Source of the DNA: Pseudomonas fluorescens NCIMB 11764
GTDB lineage: Bacteria > Pseudomonadota > Gammaproteobacteria > Pseudomonadales > Pseudomonadaceae
DNA length: 64,000 bases
Direction: 5' to 3'
Assembly: GCF_000293885.2 (NCBI RefSeq)
Contig: NZ_CP010945.1
Span: 5,414,001-5,478,000 of the forward strand
Of the stretch, positions 26,359 to 35,075 are shown in pieces. Position numbers and translations under genes: made by a program. Below the pieces are notes generated by a model. That model did no database searches. It saw only the letters and a list, made by a program, of their open reading frames with translations, and was not told the DNA's origin. Position 1 is the stretch's first letter, and each line of letters opens with the position of its first letter.

Positions 26359-26424
26359 GTAAGTCTCCAATTGTTGTTATTGACGGAGAAATGAAACCGA
26401 TCGTTTTTGCTGTGTGCGGACTGG

Positions 26425-26454
26425 TGTGGCGAGGGGATCTGTCCCCTCGCCACA
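26425..26454. repeat. Single REP palindrome
   Basis: TGTGGCGAGGGGA-tctg-TCCCCTCGCCACA, a perfect 13-bp-arm palindrome between the ALDH stop and the MFS start inside the operon. It could form a strong mRNA hairpin and dampen MFS expression. Confidence 0.85.
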
Positions 26455-26483
26455 AAAGCGCGTTCCTACAGGGTTTGATGGGG

Positions 26484-27917
26484 TTAGAGACCACCCATCA
26501 ACAGGTATTTGATTTCCAGGTAATCATCCAGGCCGTACTTCGAACCCTCGCGACCGAGGCCCGATTCCTTGACGCCGCCGAACGGCGCCACCTCCGTGGA
26601 AATGATCCCTTCGTTGATCCCGACCATGCCCGCTTCCAAGCCTTCGGCCATGCGCCACACTCGGCCGATGTCGCGGCTGTAGAAGTAGGCCGACAAGCCA
26701 TACGGCGTGTCGTTGGCCTTTTGCAGCACTTCGGCTTCGTCCTTGAAGCGGAAGCAAGCGGCAACCGGACCGAAGGTCTCGTCCTGAGCAATCAACATGT
26801 CGCTGTTGGCTTCGGCGAGGATGGTAGGTTCATAAAACGTGCCGCCGAGTGCGTGGCGACGGCCGCCGCACAATAGCTTGGCGCCCTTCCCCAATGCGTC
26901 GCTGACATGCAGCTCGACCTTGGCCAGCGCCGCTGCGTTGATCAGAGGACCTTGCTCGGTTTCACCGTCCAGCGCACTGCCAACCCGCATCGCCGCCACG
27001 GCTTCGGCGAGCTTGCCGGTGAAGGCCTCGTAGACGCCGTCCTGAATGAAGAAGCGGTTCACGCAAACGCAGGTTTGCCCGGTGTTGCGGAATTTCGAGG
27101 CCATTGCGCCTTTGACGGCGGCGTCCAGATCGGCATCGTCGAAGACAATGAACGGCGCGTTGCCGCCCAGTTCCAGCGAAACTTTTTTCAGGGTGTCGGC
27201 CGCCTGACGCATCAGCAATTTGCCGGTGCGCGTGGAGCCGGTAAACGACAGCTTGCGCACGATGCCGGAAGCTTGCAGCGCCCCGCCAATCGCCACCGCA
27301 TCACCTGAAACGATGTTGAACACGCCCGCCGGAATCCCGGCCTGCTCGGCCAGTACCGCCAGGGCAAACGCCGACAGCGGGGTTTCTTCCGAAGGCTTGA
27401 GAATCATCGTGCAACCCGCCGCCAATGCCGGGCCGACCTTGCGCGTGACCATCGCCAGCGGGAAGTTCCATGGTGTGATCGCAGCGACCACGCCGATGGC
27501 TTCCTTGACCACGATGATCCGCGCATCCGCCTTGTGGCTCGGGATCACGTCGCCATAGGCGCGCTTGGCTTCTTCGGCAAACCACTCCAGAAAACTCGCG
27601 GCGTAGACCACTTCGCCCATGGCTTCGGCCAGCGGCTTGCCCTGCTCGCGGCTGAGCAGCGTCGCCAGCTCCTTCTGGTTGCTCAGCATCAGCTCGCCCC
27701 AGCGCTTGAGCTTCTGGCTGCGTTCCTTGGCGGTCAACTTGCGCCAGGCCGGCAAGGCACGGTTGGCGGCGTCGATTGCAAGGCAGGTTTGTTCGGCGCC
27801 GGCCTTTTGCACGTCGGCGATCAGTTCGCCATTGGCCGGGTTCAGCACCGGGTAAGTGACACCACCGCTGGACCATTGGCCATCGATGAAATTGCCGTGA
27901 CGGATCAACGCGCTCAT
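26484..27917 (-). CDS. NAD(P)-dependent succinate-semialdehyde dehydrogenase-like ALDH (GabD type)
   Basis: A 477-residue ALDH. The general base is in LELGGNAPFIVF, the nucleophile in NTGQTCVCVNRFF, and the cofactor turn in FTGSTRTGKLLM. The C-terminus (GGVKESGLGREGSKYGLDDY) is the GabD hallmark. GabD oxidises succinate semialdehyde to succinate, but paralogues accept other semialdehydes. Its start overlaps the stop of the upstream aldo/keto reductase by 4 nt (ATGA), indicating translational coupling. In this operon it may oxidise the aldehyde made or handled by the reductase. Confidence 0.87.
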   Translation of the reverse strand: MSALIRHGNFIDGQWSSGGVTYPVLNPANGELIADVQKAGAEQTCLAIDAANRALPAWRKLTAKERSQKLKRWGELMLSNQKELATLLSREQGKPLAEAMGEVVYAASFLEWFAEEAKRAYGDVIPSHKADARIIVVKEAIGVVAAITPWNFPLAMVTRKVGPALAAGCTMILKPSEETPLSAFALAVLAEQAGIPAGVFNIVSGDAVAIGGALQASGIVRKLSFTGSTRTGKLLMRQAADTLKKVSLELGGNAPFIVFDDADLDAAVKGAMASKFRNTGQTCVCVNRFFIQDGVYEAFTGKLAEAVAAMRVGSALDGETEQGPLINAAALAKVELHVSDALGKGAKLLCGGRRHALGGTFYEPTILAEANSDMLIAQDETFGPVAACFRFKDEAEVLQKANDTPYGLSAYFYSRDIGRVWRMAEGLEAGMVGINEGIISTEVAPFGGVKESGLGREGSKYGLDDYLEIKYLLMGGL

Positions 27918-28948
27918 GCCACAGCCTCGGTCAGGTTGAAACGTTCCAGACCCGGGCGGGCCGAACGCAGGATACGTTTACCGGCGGTGTAATCGTTGAT
28001 CACGTCGCACGGGGTGTAGTTGCGTTCCAGCTCATGCAGCTCTTCGGCATCGAGTCGGGTTTCCAGCGCGGCCAGGGCGCTGTCGAACTGCTGCGTGGTG
28101 TCGGCGCCGACCAGCATGCAATCCACGCCGGGATGATTGGCGACCCAGGCCTGGGCGATCTGCGCGTTGGACACGCCGCGAGCACGGGCCACACGCTGTA
28201 CCGAATGCGCGATCTCGAACGAGGCTTCGTCGCTGTACATCTGCTGGGTGAAAAAGTCAGTCTGGTTGCGGGTCGATTGCACGTCGCCGGTCAACAGACC
28301 TCGGGCCAGCGGGCTGAAAACCGAGACGCCCAACCCCTGGTCGCGGCAGAACGGAATCATCTCGCGCTCTTCTTCGCGGTAGGCGCAGTTCAGTTGCAGT
28401 TGCATGTTGATCGGTTTGACCCAACCGTTGCGCTCGCAGGCCATGAGTATCTTCGCCAGCTGCCCGGTGAGCATGGTCGACACGCCGATGTAACGCGCCT
28501 TGCCGGAGCGCACGATGTCGTTCATCGCGCTCATGGTTTCTTCGACCGGAGTATTCACGTCGAAGTAATGCAGCATGAACACATCGACGTAATCCATGTT
28601 CAGTCGCTTCAGCGACGCGTCGATGCTGTCCATGATGTGCTTGCGCGAATGGCCGCTGGCGTTGATGCCAGCGCGGGTGCCATAGCCGACTTTGGTGGTG
28701 ATCACCAGGTCTTCGCGGCGGGCCAGGCGCTTGACGATGCGCCCCACGACTTCCTCGCCGACACCGGCGGAATAGAAGTCCGCGAGGTCGATGAAATTCA
28801 CGCCGTTGTCCAGCGCGTGCGCCACGATCGGCTCGCTTTTCTTCTCATCGAAAATCCACGGTTTCCAGTCCGGGGTGCCCATGTTCATGGTGCCCAGGCA
28901 CAGACGGGAGACTTGCAGGCCGGAGTTGCCCAAACGAATGTATTGCAT
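27914..28948 (-). CDS. Aldo/keto reductase
   Basis: A 344-residue AKR beginning at the ATG at 28948 (MQYIRLGNSGLQVSRLCLGT). The catalytic set is Asp and Tyr in NFIDLADFYSAG, Lys in ITTKVGYG and His in VFMLHYFD. The NADP-binding C-terminal part contains VSVFSPLARGLLTG and CMLVGADTTQQ. It resembles YajO-type AKRs. It sits 10 nt after the formaldehyde-activating-enzyme homologue and overlaps the ALDH by 4 nt, so the three are co-translated. The substrate is not predictable. Confidence 0.88.
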   Translation of the reverse strand: MQYIRLGNSGLQVSRLCLGTMNMGTPDWKPWIFDEKKSEPIVAHALDNGVNFIDLADFYSAGVGEEVVGRIVKRLARREDLVITTKVGYGTRAGINASGHSRKHIMDSIDASLKRLNMDYVDVFMLHYFDVNTPVEETMSAMNDIVRSGKARYIGVSTMLTGQLAKILMACERNGWVKPINMQLQLNCAYREEEREMIPFCRDQGLGVSVFSPLARGLLTGDVQSTRNQTDFFTQQMYSDEASFEIAHSVQRVARARGVSNAQIAQAWVANHPGVDCMLVGADTTQQFDSALAALETRLDAEELHELERNYTPCDVINDYTAGKRILRSARPGLERFNLTEAVA

Positions 28949-28958
28949 GGTTCGGACC

Positions 28959-29471
28959 TCAGGCTTTTGGCGTGTAGAAAGGGTTGCTGATGTGATTGAC
29001 CACATCCGCCAGTTGCGCGGTTTCCGGTTTGCCGGTCAGCGCGGCACGGATCGCCGTGCGGCAGGCGTTGTAGTTGTTCAGGTAGACCGCATCGAGGTCA
29101 TCGCACGCCGGGTTGACCCAGTTCGCGGTGACGATGGCCCACTCGTCTTCGGCCTCCGGCGGCAAGGTGCCGTCGAGCAAGGCTTCCAGCACCGCCTTGG
29201 CGATCCCGGCCTGGGACGCGCCCCAGGTTGCGTTGCCGTGCAGGTCACTGCCGATCGCGGCTTTGTTCACGTAAAGGGTCATCGGCTTGACCGGAATGTT
29301 CGGCTGGGCGATCACCATGAACGGGCAATGGCCCTGGCTCGGCGATGCCAGACTATTGGCGAACGCCTGCCCTGCCGGGCCGTTGCGCGGGCCGATCAAC
29401 ATGTTGATGTGCGCGGCGTTCACGCCCGGGCCTTCGAAGCCTTCACCGATATACAGGTCGAGTTCTTTCAT
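28959..29471 (-). CDS. Formaldehyde-activating enzyme (Fae) homologue
   Basis: A 170-residue protein with the Fae fold signature. It begins YIGEGFEGPGVNAAHINMLI with His21 at the catalytic His position of Methylobacterium Fae (GNEVAHIDLIIGPR). This is followed by GPRNGPAGQAFANSLA, VIAQPNIPVKPMTLYVNKAAI and GASQAGIAKAVLEALLDG, all equivalent to Fae blocks. Fae condenses formaldehyde with tetrahydromethanopterin. Pseudomonas is not known to make that cofactor and none of its other enzymes is visible here, so the protein may act on another aldehyde or carrier. It heads the operon with AKR, ALDH and MFS. Confidence 0.85.
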   Translation of the reverse strand: MKELDLYIGEGFEGPGVNAAHINMLIGPRNGPAGQAFANSLASPSQGHCPFMVIAQPNIPVKPMTLYVNKAAIGSDLHGNATWGASQAGIAKAVLEALLDGTLPPEAEDEWAIVTANWVNPACDDLDAVYLNNYNACRTAIRAALTGKPETAQLADVVNHISNPFYTPKA

Positions 29472-29708
29472 GAGTCGTTACTCTTCAGGGATTTGGGGTG
29501 ATCAGAAATGCACGCAGACCGTGGCGGTCGCGTGGCAAATGTCGGGAGTCGAAGAGCGCGGGTCGTGGCGGAGAGAATCAGTCATGAGTGCAAACGCTCT
29601 TTTTTGTTGTTGATGAGCTGTGTTTGCGATTTTTTAACACTGGGGGTTGGCGGGGCTGTAACCATTAAAAGTCATGGGGGCATGACTTCAAGTCATACCC
29701 TGATAAAT

Positions 29709-29835
29709 CTGCAGGAGCGAACTCTTGTGGCGAGGGAGCTTGCTCCCGCTGGACTGCGCAGCAGGCCCATTTTCTGGGTCCGCTCCGCGAACCAGCGGGA
29801 GCAAGCTCCCTCGCCACAAGAGCTGGCTCCTGCAG
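29709..29835. repeat. REPIN with extended outer arms
   Basis: The core REPIN at 29726-29819 is bounded by a further inverted repeat, CTGCAGGAGC (29709-29718) and GGCTCCTGCAG (29825-29835). This makes a long cruciform-capable structure between the Fae-like operon and the MXKDX gene, where it may terminate the latter. The remainder of the gap 29472-29708 shows no gene. Confidence 0.8.
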
Positions 29836-29853
29836 GGGTCGCGCTGTGTTGGC

Positions 29854-30129
29854 TTATTGCGACATGTTGTCCTTCTTCATGGCGTCCTTGGACATCGCAT
29901 CTTTCTTCATCCCGTCCTTGCTCATCGAATCCTTGGACATGGCATCTTTCTTCATCGTGTCCTTGCTCATGGCATCCTTTTTCATCGTGTCTTTCTTCAT
30001 GGCGTCCTTGGACATCGAATCCTTGCTCATGCTGTCATTGCTCATGCCGTTGGTTGCTTCAGCGGCAAATACACTGGCAGCACCCATGGCGAGGCACATG
30101 GACAGAACGACGGTGGTCAACTTTTTCAT
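29854..30129 (-). CDS. Pentapeptide MXKDX repeat protein (Met-rich, exported)
   Basis: A 91-residue protein from the ATG at 30129. A signal peptide (MKKLTTVVLSMCLAMGAASVFA) is followed by about 13 tandem pentapeptides of type M-S/K-K-D-x, ending NMSQ. This is the MXKDX family: the mature peptide is almost only Met, Lys, Asp and Ser. It is encoded 52 nt downstream of the YedY-like molybdoenzyme in one operon. In Azospira a Met-rich periplasmic peptide made with a YedYZ pair scavenges hypochlorite through reversible methionine oxidation. The same role here is a reasonable inference. The DNA is a 15-bp repeat array and thus prone to length change. Confidence 0.9.
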   Translation of the reverse strand: MKKLTTVVLSMCLAMGAASVFAAEATNGMSNDSMSKDSMSKDAMKKDTMKKDAMSKDTMKKDAMSKDSMSKDGMKKDAMSKDAMKKDNMSQ

Positions 30130-30181
30130 GATGAAACTCCTTGAAGCACAGGTTGCGGGTGAGTGAAGTTGTCGGGCGCCG

Positions 30182-30961
30182 TCAGCTGCCACCGAACCAG
30201 TTGTAGCCCTGGTCTTCCCAGTAGCCGCCGCTGTAGGTGTTGCTGACGAAAATCGCCTGGATGTGTTTGGGGTTTTTGTAGCCGAGCTTGGTGGGCATGC
30301 GCAGCTTCATCGGGAAGCCGTATTCACGAGGCAGCACCGCGCCGTCATAGGTCAGCGCCAGCAGGGTCTGCGAGTGCAGCGCGGTGGCCATGTCGATGCT
30401 GGTGTAGTAGTCGTCGGCGCATTTGAAGCCGACATATCTGGCATCGGTGTCAGCACCAACTCGTTTCAGGAAATCGCTGAACCGTACGCCGCCCCAACGC
30501 CCGATCGCGCTCCAGCCTTCGACGCAGATATGCCGGGTGATCTGCTCGTTCTGCGCCATGGCACGCAGCTCTTCGAGGCGCCAGCTGCGTTTGTCGGCCA
30601 CCAGCCCGGTGACTTCCAGTCGATAGCTTTCTTCCTCGACAGTGGGTGCCTCGTCGATGCCGTAAAAGGCATTGAACGGAAACGGCCGGGTGATCATCGA
30701 CGCCGGATAGGTCGGCGCCAGTGCGTTGGGATTGAACAACCAGCCCTGCACCCGATCGTTGAACCGCGACATGGAGGACAACGCCGTCTCGACGCTTTCG
30801 TTGTCGGTGATGTTGCAGCCGGACAACATGGCCACGCCACCGAGGGTCAGCCCACGCATCAGGAACGAGCGGCGTGAGCGGTCCTCGATCTGCGGTGCAA
30901 TGATTTTCCGGGCGTCTTTCAGGATGGACGACTCGTCCAGACCTTCGATGCGCTTTTTCAT
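30182..30961 (-). CDS. Molybdopterin-dependent oxidoreductase, YedY/MsrP-like
   Basis: A 259-residue protein with a twin-arginine signal (Arg30-Arg31 in DRSRRSFLMRG) followed by a hydrophobic stretch and LSGC. The sulfite-oxidase fold is indicated by the Moco-ligand Cys146 in RHICVEGWSAIGRWGG and by SGGYWEDQGYNWFGGS at the C-terminus. The YedY/MsrP family reduces methionine sulfoxide in periplasmic proteins with electrons from a b-type cytochrome. It overlaps the cytochrome b gene by 4 nt and precedes the Met-rich MXKDX protein, its plausible substrate. The sequence is the short YedY1 type rather than canonical MsrP. Confidence 0.88.
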   Translation of the reverse strand: MKKRIEGLDESSILKDARKIIAPQIEDRSRRSFLMRGLTLGGVAMLSGCNITDNESVETALSSMSRFNDRVQGWLFNPNALAPTYPASMITRPFPFNAFYGIDEAPTVEEESYRLEVTGLVADKRSWRLEELRAMAQNEQITRHICVEGWSAIGRWGGVRFSDFLKRVGADTDARYVGFKCADDYYTSIDMATALHSQTLLALTYDGAVLPREYGFPMKLRMPTKLGYKNPKHIQAIFVSNTYSGGYWEDQGYNWFGGS

Positions 30962-31566
30962 ACGGACTCCTTGCGACCGACAATCATGGCCAGCAACGTT
31001 TTGGGAACGAGCGCGACCATCGCCAGGTGCACCGCCACAAAGGCCATCAACAGCGCCATCGCGATGAAATGCACATGCCGCGCCGCTTCGTAGCCGCCCA
31101 GCAATTCACGCAACAGCGGAAACTGGACGGACTTCCACAACACCAGCCCGGAGATCACCAGCAGCGTGATATCGACCATCACGAACAGGTAGGCCAGCCG
31201 TTGCACCTGGTTGTAATGACTCAGGTCGGCATGCCCCAGACGTCCGCACAATGCAGCCCACAGGTCGTGCACAACACCTTTGGGTGACACCGGGAAAAAA
31301 CGCCGTGACAGACGACCGCTGGCGAGGTTGATGACCAGGTAAACGAGCCCGTTGATGGCGAGGAACCACATCGCGGCGAAATGCCATTGCAATGCACCGC
31401 CGAGCCAGCCGCCCAGGGTGATGCCTTTGGGAAAACTGAAGTCGTAAAGCGGGGAAGCGTTGTAGATGCGCCAACCGCTGGTGACCATGACCAGCACCGC
31501 CAGCGCGTTCAGCCAGTGGGTGAGCCGGAGCCAGCGCGGATGGGATGAAGCAGGTATCGGCGACAT
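30958..31566 (-). CDS. Cytochrome b/b6 domain membrane protein (YedZ-like partner)
   Basis: A 202-residue integral membrane protein with about four to five membrane segments. Heme-ligand His candidates are in LRLTHWLNALAV, ALQWHFAAMW and VHFIAMALLMAFVAVHLAM. It belongs to the b561-like family that feeds electrons to periplasmic molybdoenzymes. It is the first gene of the operon and overlaps the YedY-like gene by 4 nt. The pair, with the MXKDX protein, forms a likely quinol-to-methionine-sulfoxide repair chain. Confidence 0.87.
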   Translation of the reverse strand: MSPIPASSHPRWLRLTHWLNALAVLVMVTSGWRIYNASPLYDFSFPKGITLGGWLGGALQWHFAAMWFLAINGLVYLVINLASGRLSRRFFPVSPKGVVHDLWAALCGRLGHADLSHYNQVQRLAYLFVMVDITLLVISGLVLWKSVQFPLLRELLGGYEAARHVHFIAMALLMAFVAVHLAMVALVPKTLLAMIVGRKESV

Positions 31567-31696
31567 GATGGGCTCCCGGCGGTGTTGTTATTCGTTGGAG
31601 CCGAGTATGGGAGCCGACAGATCGCCAAATCCTCACGTAAAGTTAAATTATTTGTGATAACTCCAAGGGCCAGAGCCGCTTGTTTTGTCCCGTGAG

Positions 31697-34600
31697 TTAA
31701 TCATCGACACGATGTTTAGCTAGCTCCGCCTCAAAATCTTCTATCTTAGGGCCTAGAGATAAAAATCTATTCACGCTGTCCTCATAGAGTCTAAACGCCT
31801 CCTCTGCCCCTACAGTGCTTCTCGCTTCCGGAATGTCCATATGAGTTTTTTCGACCTGGACCAAATCAATATCTGATAGCTCTGGAATATACTCACTCCT
31901 CAAGTCCAATATCTCCTGGTTTATATCAGCCGAAGTAATTGGCCCGCTACTAAAGGAACGACTCAAGCTACTCGATGAGCTGTAACCAGAATCAGAACTG
32001 TCAGTGCTGCTGGTGCGTTCCAAAGGCTTGTCGACATGGGTTTCCGGCAAACTTCTTTGCACGCTCCGCTGGCTATTTTCTTGCTCTTGTTTTCGCCTCT
32101 CACTACTTAGGTGTGCCTGATAAGTTTGCGACCGTCCAATTCCAGCAAGTACATTAGTCCACTCACGCCCCCTGACTGCGCGGGCATTCAGATAGTTTGT
32201 CTGTTTTTCTGCTTGCCCCCGACTCAGCATATCTTGGCGCTCATTCTCCTCTCGATCACGCTTATTCAAACTGGTTTGATAAGCCTGGGCACCCGCACGG
32301 ACTGAAAATTTCGCCAGTTCAGCATCGTGCTGTTTGCGCTCTTGTTTCTTTCGCGCCACCTCATTTGCCTCATCGGCTATTCGACGGTTATCCGCTGCAA
32401 TTCTTTCCTGGCGCTGCTCCCTGGTCCCTATCAATAAACTTATCTCGTGAACTGCCTGATCCTGCCTCCTGGGGTCGGCAAATATGTTGACGGACCCGGC
32501 TTGAGGACGCTCAAAGCCTGGAAACTTTCGAGCAAGAAAACCTCGTGCACGTTCCTCACTCAATGTCCCATTGCTTACACAGCTATTCAGAGACTGCATC
32601 AAACTCTTCGCTATTTGCCCTGGCACCCAACTTGCTTTCGACCCCAAGAGGCGACCATTGAAATACGAGACCGGAATTCTGAACAGTTCATCTGCTCGCT
32701 TAAAAAGATTCAAATCAATGACCGAGGCTTGTACGACAGGTGAAGACTTCGCCAGTAAAATGGCAAATTCCAACATCCGTTCAATTTGCACCGCCTTGAT
32801 TTCTTCTCCTGAGTTCAAAGCCATTGTCAATTTATGTTGTAGTTCAACGCTAGCAGGACCAACAGTATCCAGCGATTTGCTCACTGGAGCAGTGGGCGGG
32901 GTCATTGCATTGGCAGAACCGGATGGCCTATCTGGCTTTGCGTCATCCTCACTATCGCTGTCAGATAAAATATCTGTTCGGTGAGTTGTCGAGAATGCCC
33001 CCGCACCGGCTCCGCCGTTATCAGAATCATCGTCACGAGGCTTCTTTTCCATAGCATTGGATACAGGAGCGCAGACGCCTTCCGATGTTTTTCGATCGGC
33101 TGCGCCCCCTCCTCTCAAACCCGTTTTTTTACGCTGGGCAATGAAGGCGGCGTTTTCATCGTCTTCGCTCAGACTGTCATCGCCATCATCTGAAACATCC
33201 TCTAATTCCTTCGGAATTGTTTTATGCCTCTCCAGCGCCTGTATTTCCGTTCCAGTCAATTTATCGTGGTCCCGAAAACAGTCTTCCGGGAGTAGGCGTT
33301 TAGTCAAATCTGTGAGATTGCTAAAGCGGTGCTCGGCGTGAGGCTTATAATGGCCACTACCATTTGTCCAGAATTTTATTTTTCCTTCTTCAAATAGAAT
33401 CTCGCCCGCAAAGAGTGTTGGTTTGCCGCCGCTTAACGAACTGTGACCGTCTACAAAGAACGGGTCTTTATATCGATGATTGTTGAGCTTTCCGTTCGAA
33501 CTTCTTTCGTAATTTCTCGAACCGCAAATAATATGGTCAGGCTCCTCGGCAAGGATCACAAACGCGAGCACACCTTCCAGGTCATACCTTTCCCCATTGT
33601 CTTGCCGAACAAACTCATATTCATTTTTGTCGTTTTTTCTGAGGTCAAAAAATTGATCCGGATAAGCTGGTTTCTGCATTTGACCATTGGGATCCTCCCT
33701 GAGCACTACTCGGCTTTTCTCCAGAACACTTGGGACTTCAAATGTTGACATTGCAGAAGCATTCAATGTCGTACCCGACGATGCCACACCGGGTGGAGCT
33801 GTTTCTTTCGCGGGTACATAGCGAGCCCACAATTCTGGATCCTGCTCCCACGGCGAGGGTTCCGGCATGTTGTTTTTATAGAACCTGACGGTATCGCCCA
33901 GTTGCGCTCTGCATCGATACAAATGGCGCAGTTCTTCCGCCGTTATTCCGTTTGCTTCCAGCTCTTTATTATCAACCACATCAACCATCTGAATATCATC
34001 CAGCAGAACATGGAGGCAGGCCGTTGACACTCCTTCACTTTTTTGCTGAATAAACTCATCGATCATACGTTTACTTATATTAGAAAAGAGGTAGGTGGCC
34101 GATTTATGAATCCGTTGCCATGCTTCTCCCCTGGTAAATTTTTCCCGTCCTTCTTCTGCATCGAGGAGGCCGTATGCATGAGCATAACCAGGATGCTTGC
34201 ACATATCTGAAAACAACTTATCCAGTTTATTGCTTGTACTATCCGGAATGTCTGAAAAAGCATTGTTAATACTTCCACTCTCTTGTGCTCTCTCTTCCAA
34301 CTCGACAATACAATCAAAAAAACCGGTCACAAAATCTATAACACAATCCACCGGCACACTGGGTGTAACATCCGATAAAGCAACCTTGTCATCCTTGGCA
34401 TTGTTATTGCCAACCGAATTATTATCCCTACTTGGCTTTTTTCGTTGTTTCTCTGCCGTCACGACAACTGCCAGCGCGTCTTCCACGTCGATTATCGTAG
34501 TAGGTTTGTCGTTTACCTCTGTGCCTGGCAGACTTTCAAAATTATAGGCTTCAGGCTGCTCAGCCATTATATTAAATGCAACCCTCAGACTTTCCAGGAG

Positions 34601-34813
34601 ACGGACTGGCGTCCATGTAGAATTTTCCTTGCTGGTGATCGAAGACAGACCTAGTACGCGATCTCCTCTAGCTTCAGAAAAAGAAGAGCAGAAATACTGT
34701 TCGGATACTGCTGTTGCAGAGGCTGTTTCGCTAACTTTCTGTCGAACACTTTGAGTGCTTAACAAGTTTGAAGAACCGCAAGAAGAGAACATGCTATTTG
34801 TTTCTACCGTCAA
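31697..34813 (-). CDS. Large hypothetical protein, effector-like (1038 aa)
   Basis: I do not recognise the family. The N-terminus is rich in Ser/Thr (TNSMFSSCGSSNLLSTQSV), as in type III secretion signals. Around residues 455-490 is SLSGGKPTLFAGEILF, then KFWTNGSGHYKP; the xNxSGHYxP motif recurs, as far as I know, in predicted bacterial effectors and polymorphic toxins. Acidic patches lie near 540-560 (SDDGDDSLSEDDE) and 620 (SDSDSEDD), a charged coiled coil near 800-840, and a poly-Ser tract near 935-970. No membrane segment is seen. The gene is clearly AT-richer than its neighbours and abuts an IS110 relic, so it was probably acquired. Translocation into a host is inferred only. Confidence 0.75.
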   Translation of the reverse strand: MTVETNSMFSSCGSSNLLSTQSVRQKVSETASATAVSEQYFCSSFSEARGDRVLGLSSITSKENSTWTPVRLLESLRVAFNIMAEQPEAYNFESLPGTEVNDKPTTIIDVEDALAVVVTAEKQRKKPSRDNNSVGNNNAKDDKVALSDVTPSVPVDCVIDFVTGFFDCIVELEERAQESGSINNAFSDIPDSTSNKLDKLFSDMCKHPGYAHAYGLLDAEEGREKFTRGEAWQRIHKSATYLFSNISKRMIDEFIQQKSEGVSTACLHVLLDDIQMVDVVDNKELEANGITAEELRHLYRCRAQLGDTVRFYKNNMPEPSPWEQDPELWARYVPAKETAPPGVASSGTTLNASAMSTFEVPSVLEKSRVVLREDPNGQMQKPAYPDQFFDLRKNDKNEYEFVRQDNGERYDLEGVLAFVILAEEPDHIICGSRNYERSSNGKLNNHRYKDPFFVDGHSSLSGGKPTLFAGEILFEEGKIKFWTNGSGHYKPHAEHRFSNLTDLTKRLLPEDCFRDHDKLTGTEIQALERHKTIPKELEDVSDDGDDSLSEDDENAAFIAQRKKTGLRGGGAADRKTSEGVCAPVSNAMEKKPRDDDSDNGGAGAGAFSTTHRTDILSDSDSEDDAKPDRPSGSANAMTPPTAPVSKSLDTVGPASVELQHKLTMALNSGEEIKAVQIERMLEFAILLAKSSPVVQASVIDLNLFKRADELFRIPVSYFNGRLLGSKASWVPGQIAKSLMQSLNSCVSNGTLSEERARGFLARKFPGFERPQAGSVNIFADPRRQDQAVHEISLLIGTREQRQERIAADNRRIADEANEVARKKQERKQHDAELAKFSVRAGAQAYQTSLNKRDREENERQDMLSRGQAEKQTNYLNARAVRGREWTNVLAGIGRSQTYQAHLSSERRKQEQENSQRSVQRSLPETHVDKPLERTSSTDSSDSGYSSSSSLSRSFSSGPITSADINQEILDLRSEYIPELSDIDLVQVEKTHMDIPEARSTVGAEEAFRLYEDSVNRFLSLGPKIEDFEAELAKHRVDD

Positions 34814-34814
34814 T

Positions 34815-34996
34815 GTATGCAGGGGTCTAACGCTGCGAAATGGTTTGTCACGCAGTTTGAACGTCCAGCCAATTACAGCAACGCCGGCATCGTAACTAAA
34901 TATTTGATGGCTGCGACCTGTGTTGACTTTGATGAAAAGCCAGGCGGATACAAGCCAGCCCTGTATCTGGGAGTAGGACCTCCAAGCATAGAAACT
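34815..34996 (+). mobile_element. Degenerate right end of an IS110-family element
   Basis: The DNA at about 34925-35000 parallels the right end of the intact IS110 copy: TGATGAAAAGCC, GGATACAAGCCA and AGCATAGAAACTCCCACATT versus TGATGAAAAACC, GAATACAAGCCA and AACATAGAATCTCCCACATT. The CT core at 34995 is again followed by a REP-like CCCACATTGAT. Upstream, only weak protein-level similarity to the transposase C-terminus remains, with frameshifts. It is a relic of a related element flanking the foreign 1038-residue gene. Confidence 0.5.
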
Positions 34997-35075
34997 CCCA
35001 CATTGATTGCGTCATCCGCTCATTCGCTGCAATTGTGGTTAAAATGCCGCCCCCTCAAATCGCCGATCCGACCCG

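Noticed and set aside
29854..30054. Regular 15-bp periodicity in 29.86-30.05 kb as a CRISPR-like or satellite array
   Set aside because: The period is five codons of the MXKDX protein and there are no spacers.
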